Shown piece by piece: positions 1 through 4,911 of a stretch of 31,484 nt of DNA; positions within the stretch are counted from its first letter, which is position 1; each line of letters opens with the position of its first letter. Source of the DNA: an uncultured Bacilli bacterium (GTDB lineage: Bacteria > Bacillota_I > Bacilli_A > RF39 > UBA660); NCBI GenBank assembly GCA_934169415.1, contig CAKPNP010000011.1:1-31484 (forward strand). Reading direction: 5' to 3'. Under the pieces are notes generated by a model. That model worked only from the letters and a program-made list of their open reading frames with translations. It ran no database searches and had not been told where the DNA came from. Both the position numbers and the translations under genes were made by a program.

Positions 1-315
1 TATAATTCGGGATTCAATGGTAAAAATTTAAATGATGGAACTACAACAATTGGTGTATCATTCCCAGAGTCTAAGTATTATGATATATACAAATATGGAA
101 CGGTTTGGAATGATTATACAAGATATCATTTAGGAGATGCAACAATAGAAACAAATGGTTGGAATGGTGATAATGCGGATTTCGTTACCTCTAGTTATCC
201 ATGGTTCATACGTGGTGGTCATTATGGCAATAGAACGAATGCTGGCGTATTCGCGTTCAGCATCAACAACGGTCCTGCCAGCAGCTACAATTCTGCCCGT
301 GCTGTTCTTAGATAA
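1..315 (+). CDS. DGR target protein, C-terminal part (5' end outside window)
   Basis: Frame 1 is open from the first base to TAA at 313-315 and gives 104 residues. The last ~45 residues carry PWFIRGGHYGNRTNAGVFAF and end in NSARAVLR, the pattern of the C-type-lectin/FGE-sulfatase-like ligand-binding fold at the C terminus of DGR target proteins. The variable repeat (181-312) covers these last 44 codons. The binding surface is therefore what the retroelement rewrites, and all ten VR/TR differences change an amino acid. In DGRs this fold usually displays variable residues for surface or receptor binding; whether this one is a bacterial surface protein or a phage protein cannot be told because the N-terminus is missing. 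The tail is GC-richer than the surrounding DNA. It does not start with Met, so simple ORF calling misses it and instead reports an out-of-frame shadow at 155-346. Confidence 0.9.
   Translation, partial: YNSGFNGKNLNDGTTTIGVSFPESKYYDIYKYGTVWNDYTRYHLGDATIETNGWNGDNADFVTSSYPWFIRGGHYGNRTNAGVFAFSINNGPASSYNSARAVLR
181..312 (+). repeat. DGR variable repeat (VR)
   Basis: Aligns without gaps to 450-581 (constant offset 269). Differences (VR/TR): 188 c/a, 196 t/a, 209 t/a, 220 c/a, 232 a/g, 260 g/a, 263 t/a, 275 c/a, 281 g/a, 286 t/a. Nine of ten lie at TR adenines and go to C (3), T (4) or G (2), the signature of adenine-specific mutagenic retrohoming. The last 26 bp (287-312) are identical to the TR end; this adenine-poor block is the likely IMH (initiation of mutagenic homology). 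It ends at the stop codon of the target gene. Confidence 0.95.
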
Positions 316-330
316 CCCGAAGGGTTATCT
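310..330 (+). promoter_or_regulatory. Hairpin/cruciform directly downstream of VR
   Basis: AGATAACCC (310-318) and GGGTTATCT (322-330) form a perfect 9-bp inverted repeat with a GAA loop. It overlaps the last VR bases and the target-gene stop codon. Some phage DGRs, including Bordetella BPP-1, need a short hairpin/cruciform just past the IMH for efficient retrohoming, so that role is likely here. There is no T tract after it, which argues against a terminator. Confidence 0.7.
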
Positions 331-388
331 TACCCTGCAAACATAAAATAAAATTAATAAATAGATATAGATTAAATCAAAATAACCA

Positions 389-423
389 TTCCCAATCTCG
401 CCCCTTTTTTGCGAGATTGGGAA
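389..423 (+). other. 13-bp hairpin just upstream of TR
   Basis: TTCCCAATCTCGC (389-401) pairs perfectly with GCGAGATTGGGAA (411-423) around a 9-nt loop that ends in T6. It sits 26 nt before the TR homology and is GC-richer than its surroundings. The T run lies in the loop and not after the stem, so it does not look like a normal terminator. It may be a 5' structural element of the TR transcript or a boundary between the target mRNA and the template RNA. Confidence 0.6.
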
Positions 424-449
424 CCTGGGATTAGGTTGTAAAAGTTTAT

Positions 450-581
450 TTCGTTAACTCTAGTAATCCATGGTTCAAACGTGGTGGTAATTATGGCAAT
501 GGAACGAATGCTGGCGTATTCGCGTTCAACAACAACAACGGTCATGCCAACAGCAACAATTCTGCCCGTGCTGTTCTTAGA
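450..581 (+). repeat. DGR template repeat (TR), template RNA
   Basis: Invariant donor copy for the VR. Read in the target-gene frame it gives FVNSSNPWFKRGGNYGNG, then ends NSARAVLR. It is rich in AAC/AAT codons (about 37 adenines by my count), which place editable adenines at the two first codon positions, as in other DGRs. It has no start codon or RBS and probably acts as RNA only. It lies between the target gene and the accessory/RT genes on the same strand. Homology stops sharply at 581/312. Confidence 0.93.
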
Positions 582-647
582 CTACGATATGTATTTTTCA
601 CTGAGATAATTATGTTTAAGGATATAATTCAAAGGTGTGTATCGTAG
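582..647 (+). ncRNA. Putative structured DGR spacer RNA next to TR
   Basis: CTACGATA (582-589), immediately after the TR, is complementary to TATCGTAG (640-647) and would close a 66-nt RNA domain. In BPP-1 the RNA just 3' of TR (Sp) is part of the reverse transcription substrate and supplies the priming site, so a closing stem here fits that role. Inferred from a single sequence. Confidence 0.5.
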
Positions 648-754
648 AAATCTAATTCCATTCCTTTTAAAGGATAAACACATAAATAATATTAATGAGT
701 GAGTAATAATTAGTATAAATGGTATAATTAATTATGAAAATATCGTTATTATGT

Positions 755-786
755 AAGCAGTACAATAATTTTGTATTGCTTTTTTT
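755..786 (+). terminator. Terminator between TR RNA and the MutS-like ORF
   Basis: AGCAGTACAA (756-765) and TTGTATTGCT (771-780) form a 10-bp stem with one G-U pair and a TAATT loop, running into T7 (780-786). It would end the template RNA and separate it from the downstream protein genes. TATAAT at 723-728 may be the -10 of a promoter whose transcript passes through this stem, making it a possible attenuator; I find no convincing -35. Confidence 0.65.
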
Positions 787-797
787 AAGGAGTAAAT

Positions 798-1112
798 ATG
801 TCAAAGTTATTAAATAAATATAAAGAATGTAAATTAAAAGATGAAACTAAGGTGTATATGTTTGAAAGTGGTATATTTTATATATTTGTAAATGAAGATG
901 CTAAAATGGTAAGTGATAAAATAAATCTTAAATTAACTAATGTAAATGATTATTATAAGTGTGGATTTCCGATAAAAAGTAAGGATAAGTATTTTACTTA
1001 TTTAACTGATAATAATATAGATTTTGAATTAGTGAAAATTACCGATGGGAAAAGTAAAATTATTAATGATATTCCTGAAAAAAAGCTGAAAATGAAATTA
1101 TTAGAAAATTAA
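798..1112 (+). CDS. MutS domain I-like DGR accessory protein (zero-frame product)
   Basis: 104 codons, ATG with SD AAGGAG directly upstream. Residues 4-80 follow the layout of MutS N-terminal mismatch-binding domain I: KYKECKLKDETKVYMFESG, then FYIFVNEDAK, LKLT, CGFPIKSKDKYFTYL. In MutS the F-x-E motif (GxFYELF) inserts at the mismatch; here it reads F27-Y28-I29, so the Phe is kept and the Glu is replaced by Ile. No clamp, lever or ATPase domain follows. As I recall, MutS-like accessory ORFs have been reported in DGR surveys, and the position between TR and avd supports such a role. The ORF probably continues by a -1 frameshift (next entry). A mismatch or cDNA-heteroduplex binding role is inference. 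Confidence 0.7.
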   Translation: MSKLLNKYKECKLKDETKVYMFESGIFYIFVNEDAKMVSDKINLKLTNVNDYYKCGFPIKSKDKYFTYLTDNNIDFELVKITDGKSKIINDIPEKKLKMKLLEN

Positions 1113-1189
1113 AATCTATAAATGTTGAATATTTGATGGACAGTGAAGCAAAAGATTTTTTATATGAATTAAAGGAGTTAATTAAATGA
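1079..1189 (+). other. A AAA AAG slippery heptamer and -1 frame extension of the MutS-like ORF
   Basis: In the zero frame (GAA AAA AAG at 1077-1085) the bases 1079-1085 are A AAA AAG, the slippery heptamer used in E. coli dnaX. A -1 shift continues from GCT at 1085 for 34 codons, including IIRKLKSINVEYLM and ending in LYELKELIK, to TGA at 1187-1189. The full product would be 130 residues. That stop overlaps the avd start (ATGA at 1186-1189), as in coupled operon genes, whereas the zero-frame stop leaves a 73-nt gap. No strong downstream stem or upstream SD-like stimulator is evident, so A-tract slippage, a mutation or an assembly error remain possible. Confidence 0.6.
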
Positions 1190-1539
1190 ATGTTGAAGAA
1201 TTAATTATATATAATCACTATACGGAATTAATATACTATACAGAGGATATATTAAAAAAATACCCTAAAGTAGAAAGATATTCGCTTATAACTGATATAA
1301 AAAATACTACTTATGAGGAAATTAAATGTATAATATATGCTTATAGAACTTATAAAAAAGAAGAAAAAATAAAATTCTTATTTAAGTTGGATTCTGAACT
1401 GAAATTTTTGAAAGTTTTAATAAGGATATCGTATAAAAATAAATATATATCTAGTAAAAATTATTCTGCTTGGAGCAAAAAAATATTCAATGTATGCAAT
1501 TTATTAGGTGGTTGGATTAAATCTTGTCAAAAAGTATAA
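1186..1539 (+). CDS. avd: DGR accessory variability determinant (Avd-like)
   Basis: 117 residues, ATG preceded by AAGGAG (1171-1176). Length, predicted all-helical and lysine-rich composition, and the C-terminal NVCNLLGGWIKSC stretch match the Avd/bAvd four-helix-bundle family. Avd forms a barrel-shaped pentamer that binds the RT and the template RNA and is needed for cDNA synthesis. It lies immediately before the RT gene, overlapping it by 16 nt, and overlaps the -1 frame end of the MutS-like ORF, so the three are probably cotranslated. The fold assignment rests on size, composition, the LGGW motif and position, not on a search. Confidence 0.82.
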   Translation: MNVEELIIYNHYTELIYYTEDILKKYPKVERYSLITDIKNTTYEEIKCIIYAYRTYKKEEKIKFLFKLDSELKFLKVLIRISYKNKYISSKNYSAWSKKIFNVCNLLGGWIKSCQKV

Positions 1540-2570
1540 AGAAAGTTTTTTATGAAAAAATAACTTTTGAAAAATTATTACAGGCACATAATAGAGCTAA
1601 AAAAGGAAAAACTTTCAAAGAAGAAATTTTAAAATTTGAGGTGGATTTAGAAACAAATATTATAAATATTATAAATGAAATAAAAATTGGTAGTTATAAA
1701 ATTGGTAATTATAAGACATTTATCATATACGAACCTAAAGAAAGAATTATTAAATCATTGCCATATAAAGATAGAATAGTTCATCAATGGTATGTAGAAG
1801 AGTTTATTAAACCATATTTTTTACCTAGATTTATAAATGATACTTATGCTTGTATAACAAATAGAGGAACACATAAAGCTATTTATAAGTTGCAGAAATA
1901 TATGAGAATCATGAAAAGAAATTTTAATGATTATTATATACTTAAGTGTGATATAAAAAAATACTTTTATAGTATTGATAAAAATATTTTATTAAATATA
2001 TTAAAAAAATATATAAAGGATAATGATTTGATTGATTTTTCAAAGATATTGATTTACGATGGCGAAGAAGTAGGCATTCCAATAGGTAATTATACTTCTC
2101 AGTTTTTTGCAAATATATATTTGAATGAATTAGATCAGTATGTAAAACATATATTAAAAGTTCATTATTATTTGCGTTTCATGGATGATTTTATATTGTT
2201 AGTCAAAGATAAAGAAGAGGCAAAAATATTACTTAAAAAAATATCTATATTTATAAACAATGAGTTAAAATTAGAATTAAATAATAAGACTAGATATTAT
2301 ACAAATAAAATGGGAGTAGATTTTTGTGGATATAGAATTTTTGAAACACATATTTTGTTAAGAAAAAATAGTAAAAAGAAAATTAAAAAAAATATAAAAA
2401 AATGGAATAAATTATATGAAAATGATTCATTAGATATAAAAAAAGTTAGACTACAATTTAATTCTTGGGTTAATCATAGTAGACATACTAATACGTATAA
2501 TTTAAGATTAAAACTATTTAATAAAATTTTGTTTAAGGATGAATTTATAAAAATGAATGTTGAAATATAA
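1524..2570 (+). CDS. DGR reverse transcriptase
   Basis: 348 residues from a TTG start, with AGGTGG at 1506-1511 as SD. Palm motifs are in order: LKCDIKKYF (catalytic Asp ~143), GIPIGNYTSQFFANIYLNEL (184-203, containing the GxxxSQ form of motif 4 typical of DGR RTs), and RFMDDF with the catalytic Asp pair ~221-222. The active site is FMDD and not the usual YMDD. A lysine-rich basic C-terminal thumb follows. No maturase, HNH or RNase H domain is present and the length suits a DGR RT. It copies TR RNA into adenine-mutated cDNA together with Avd. The 16-nt overlap with avd suggests translational coupling. Confidence 0.95.
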   Translation: MSKSIKKVFYEKITFEKLLQAHNRAKKGKTFKEEILKFEVDLETNIINIINEIKIGSYKIGNYKTFIIYEPKERIIKSLPYKDRIVHQWYVEEFIKPYFLPRFINDTYACITNRGTHKAIYKLQKYMRIMKRNFNDYYILKCDIKKYFYSIDKNILLNILKKYIKDNDLIDFSKILIYDGEEVGIPIGNYTSQFFANIYLNELDQYVKHILKVHYYLRFMDDFILLVKDKEEAKILLKKISIFINNELKLELNNKTRYYTNKMGVDFCGYRIFETHILLRKNSKKKIKKNIKKWNKLYENDSLDIKKVRLQFNSWVNHSRHTNTYNLRLKLFNKILFKDEFIKMNVEI

Positions 2571-2581
2571 TTTATATGAAT

Positions 2582-2610
2582 TTGACCCCTTTATTAATTT
2601 ATGATACAAT
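2582..2610 (+). promoter_or_regulatory. Sigma-A promoter for the lysozyme-like gene
   Basis: TTGACC (2582-2587), a 17-bp spacer and TACAAT (2605-2610), one mismatch in each hexamer. It starts 12 bp after the RT stop, so the next gene is expressed independently of the DGR. Confidence 0.75.
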
Positions 2611-2649
2611 TATGAAGTTTTCCCAAAAAATTATAAAGAGGTGTATTTT

Positions 2650-3201
2650 TTGAAAATAAAATATTTAATATACGTGTTATTTTCTGCCATAATGTTTATA
2701 CCACTTTCAAAAACAGGTTATGAAATTTCTAACTTTGAGGATACCGTAGTTTCTAGTGGTTATGTAGAAGATTCAAAAACAGAAGAATTATATTATGGAA
2801 AAACAAAGGAAGAACTAATAGAACAAATAAATAAGTCTTTGAATTCTACATTGACTTCTAAAGGTGATGTAATAGTAAATTATTCTATTGAGTATGGTGT
2901 AGATCCGTATTTAATTACAGCAATAATCTTACATGAAACAGGTTGTAAGTGGAATTGTAGTTATTTAGTAAAAGCTTGCAATAATGTTGCAGGACAAAAA
3001 GGTAGTCCGTCATGTAATGGTGGTTCATATAAAAAATATGATACATTAGACGATGGAATAAAAGGCGCTATTTATAATGTAGCTGTTAACTACATACAAA
3101 AAGGTCTTACAACACCTGAAGAAATTAATACTAAATATGCAGAAAATAAAACATGGTATATAAAAATAAATAATTATATAAATGAAATAAAATCAAAATA
3201 A
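2650..3201 (+). CDS. Secreted lysozyme/glucosaminidase-like peptidoglycan hydrolase
   Basis: I place the start at TTG 2650, 7 nt after GAGGTG (2637-2642), and not at GTG 2641, which lies inside the SD. The product is 183 residues. It begins with a basic end and a hydrophobic signal/anchor segment (YLIYVLFSAIMFIPL). Residues ~75-175 resemble the lysozyme-like fold of GH73/transglycosylase enzymes: YGVDPYLITAIILHETGCKW, with a candidate catalytic Glu in HETG, then NNVAGQKG and a DTLDDGIKGAIYNVAVNYI block. Cysteines in KWNCSYLVKACNN and SPSCNGG may form disulfides outside the cell. It sits between the DGR and a toxin-antitoxin locus and could be a prophage or conjugative-element lysin; this is inference. 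Confidence 0.7.
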   Translation: MKIKYLIYVLFSAIMFIPLSKTGYEISNFEDTVVSSGYVEDSKTEELYYGKTKEELIEQINKSLNSTLTSKGDVIVNYSIEYGVDPYLITAIILHETGCKWNCSYLVKACNNVAGQKGSPSCNGGSYKKYDTLDDGIKGAIYNVAVNYIQKGLTTPEEINTKYAENKTWYIKINNYINEIKSK

Positions 3202-3219
3202 AATTCATGTGAAATTAAC

Positions 3220-3248
3220 TAGACATTTAATTACATTTATGGTATATT
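3220..3248 (+). promoter_or_regulatory. Promoter of the type III TA locus
   Basis: TAGACA (3220-3225), 17-bp spacer, TATATT (3243-3248). Transcription would start near 3255 and run through the antitoxin repeats. A second -10-like TATAAT at 3287-3292 has no clear -35. Confidence 0.6.
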
Positions 3249-3312
3249 ATTATCGCATAAGTGATTATGTTGTACAATTTATGCATATAATAATAGTGCA
3301 ACTTGTTGCAAT

Positions 3313-3425
3313 AAAAAAGCGAGTGAAACCAGCTCTGAGTGGTAATTAAAAAAGCGGTGAAACCAGCCTATAAATGGTAATTAAAAAAGTGGTGATTCCA
3401 GCCGTTATATGGAACTTAAAAAAGT
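3313..3425 (+). ncRNA. toxI: ToxI-type antitoxin RNA, three 35-nt pseudoknot repeats
   Basis: Three direct 35-nt repeats (3313-3347, 3348-3382, 3383-3417) each begin AAAAAAG; a fourth partial copy (3418-3425) runs into the terminator. Each unit can fold as an H-type pseudoknot. Stem 1 is GAG/CTC in repeat 1 and GG/CC in repeats 2 and 3. Stem 2 is ACCA/TGGT in repeats 1 and 2 and TCCA/TGGA in repeat 3, a compensatory A-U to U-A change. The pairing order is interleaved, as in ToxI RNAs that inhibit ToxN. The A-rich junctions fit sites where ToxN-family enzymes cut the precursor into single repeats. This locus precedes the toxin gene as in ToxIN/AbiQ systems. Confidence 0.88.
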
Positions 3426-3458
3426 AGATTAGAGAGCAAACTCTAATCTTTTCTTTTT
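3426..3458 (+). terminator. Terminator between antitoxin and toxin
   Basis: AGATTAGAG (3426-3434) and CTCTAATCT (3441-3449) form a 9-bp stem with a 6-nt loop, followed by TTTCTTTTT. In type III TA loci a leaky terminator at this place sets a high antitoxin-to-toxin ratio. Confidence 0.85.
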
Positions 3459-3495
3459 AAAAAAAATAATATATAATGTTTTTAGGTGATGCATC

Positions 3496-4005
3496 TTGAT
3501 TAGAAACTTTAAAATAGTAAAAGTAGATTATAAATATTGCAATTATTTAAGACAATTTGATAATAAGGTATCTTATAATGCTGGAAGTAAAGAATTAAGA
3601 CCATTTATTGGAATTTTGTTTATAGTTAAAGAATATGAATATTTTGCACCTTTATCAAGTCCTAAAATAAAGCATATTCATATGAAAAATAATTTGGATA
3701 TTGTCAAAATCGATGGTGGAAGATATGGAGTTGTAAACTTTAATAATATGATTCCAGTTACCTCAAATAATTATGAACTATTTGATTTAAAAGCTGTCCC
3801 AAAAGATACTTATGAATTAAAATGGCAAAATTTATTAAAATCTCAATTATTATGGCTGAATAAAAATATTAAAAATGTTAAAGGTAAAGCAATAAATTTG
3901 TATGAAAAATATAAAAATGGTAAATTAGATGAACGTATTAAATCAAGATGTTGCAATTTTATTTTATTAGAAGAAAAATGCAAAGAATATAATATAAATA
4001 ATTAG
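3496..4005 (+). CDS. toxN: Type III toxin-antitoxin endoribonuclease, ToxN/AbiQ family
   Basis: 169 residues, TTG start with AGGTGATG (3484-3491) as SD; the ATG inside the SD runs into a stop at once. Landmarks of the ToxN/AbiQ fold are in order: NYLRQFDNKV (16-25), RPFIGILF (35-42), YFAPLSSPK (49-57, the conserved PL(S/T)SPK active-site strip), NFNNMIPV (81-88), LKWQNLLKSQLLWL and the closing CNFILLEEKCKEY. Length equals that of ToxN (~170). The enzyme cleaves cellular RNA at A-rich sites and is held inactive in a closed complex with processed ToxI pseudoknots. Such systems often act in phage defence by abortive infection or in plasmid maintenance. The promoter, repeats and terminator upstream complete a canonical locus. 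Confidence 0.93.
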   Translation: MIRNFKIVKVDYKYCNYLRQFDNKVSYNAGSKELRPFIGILFIVKEYEYFAPLSSPKIKHIHMKNNLDIVKIDGGRYGVVNFNNMIPVTSNNYELFDLKAVPKDTYELKWQNLLKSQLLWLNKNIKNVKGKAINLYEKYKNGKLDERIKSRCCNFILLEEKCKEYNINN

Positions 4006-4185
4006 TTTATAATTTTTAAAATACACTATGAACATAGAATATTTTGATAAAATGATTTATATAATATAGCTTTTAAATAAAATAATTACGATATAACATA
4101 ATAAAAACAAGTGATAATCTAAAAAATAGTTACATTTTTAATCACTATGTGTGTCATAAATAAATGAAAGAAAGGTGCGTATTTT

Positions 4186-4911
4186 ATGAAGACGGTTTTA
4201 ATAACAGGAGCTACTAGGGGTATTGGTGCATCCATTGCTACAATTTTTGCTAAAAATAATTATAACTTGATATTAAATTATTATAATGGAACTGAAAATG
4301 CTATAAAATTTAAAGAATTATTGGAAAAAGAATATAATGCAAATGTTTTATTAATTAAAGCAGATATATCAAAAGAAGAAGATGTAATTAGATTATTAGA
4401 TGAATCTATAAATAAATTTGGTAGTATTGATATTTTAATAAACAATGCTGGAATTTCTATTGATACTACTATAGAAGATAAAACTGTGGATAACTTTAAA
4501 AGAATATTAGATGTTAATTTAATAGGACCATTTTTAACTTGTAAGTATATAGGAAAAAAAATGTATGAAAATAAAAGTGGCTCAATAGTAAACATATCAT
4601 CAGATAATTCAATAGATTCATATTATCCTGAAAGTATGGATTATGATTCATCTAAAGCAGGATTAAATATATTAACTAAGGACTTTGCTAAATTATATTC
4701 GCCATATGTTTTAGTTAATGCTATAGCTCCTGGTTGGGTTAATACAGATATGAATAAAGATATTACTTTAGATTATAAGAAAGATATAGAAAAAAATATA
4801 TTACTAAATAGATTTGCTTCTCCCGATGAAATAGCTAAGGTTGTATATTTTGTATCAAGTGAAGCTACCTATATAAATGGAGAAGTAATAAAAGTTGATG
4901 GAGGTAAATAA
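4186..4911 (+). CDS. Short-chain dehydrogenase/reductase (FabG-like)
   Basis: 241 residues, ATG with SD GAAAGGTG. Classical SDR features: TGATRGIG cofactor loop (residues 7-14), NNAGIS, NISS with the catalytic Ser, YDSSK (YxxxK) and the C-terminal YINGEVIKVDGG seen in 3-oxoacyl-ACP reductases. The substrate is uncertain. No fatty-acid genes lie nearby, so a true FabG role is not supported by context. The stop overlaps the next start (TAATG at 4909-4913), giving an operon with a PLP enzyme. About 180 AT-rich bases upstream hold no other gene. Confidence 0.85.
   Translation: MKTVLITGATRGIGASIATIFAKNNYNLILNYYNGTENAIKFKELLEKEYNANVLLIKADISKEEDVIRLLDESINKFGSIDILINNAGISIDTTIEDKTVDNFKRILDVNLIGPFLTCKYIGKKMYENKSGSIVNISSDNSIDSYYPESMDYDSSKAGLNILTKDFAKLYSPYVLVNAIAPGWVNTDMNKDITLDYKKDIEKNILLNRFASPDEIAKVVYFVSSEATYINGEVIKVDGGK

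Noticed and set aside
155..346. 63-codon ORF across the VR
   Set aside because: It is a shadow in another frame of the DGR target gene, whose true frame (1) is open from base 1 to 315 and carries the lectin-fold motif.
389..423. Terminator of the target gene
   Set aside because: The T run is in the loop and no T tract follows the stem on either strand.
1524..2570. Group II intron or retron RT
   Set aside because: No maturase domain or intron domain V, and the VR/TR pair, Avd and GxxxSQ motif fit a DGR.
3313..3425. CRISPR array or simple tandem repeat
   Set aside because: Repeats abut with no spacers, show compensatory changes and sit before a ToxN gene, so a type III antitoxin RNA explains them.
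4006..4185. Small gene between toxN and the SDR gene
   Set aside because: No frame with a start, SD and reasonable length; only an AT-rich stretch with a weak GTGAT/ATCAC inverted repeat.
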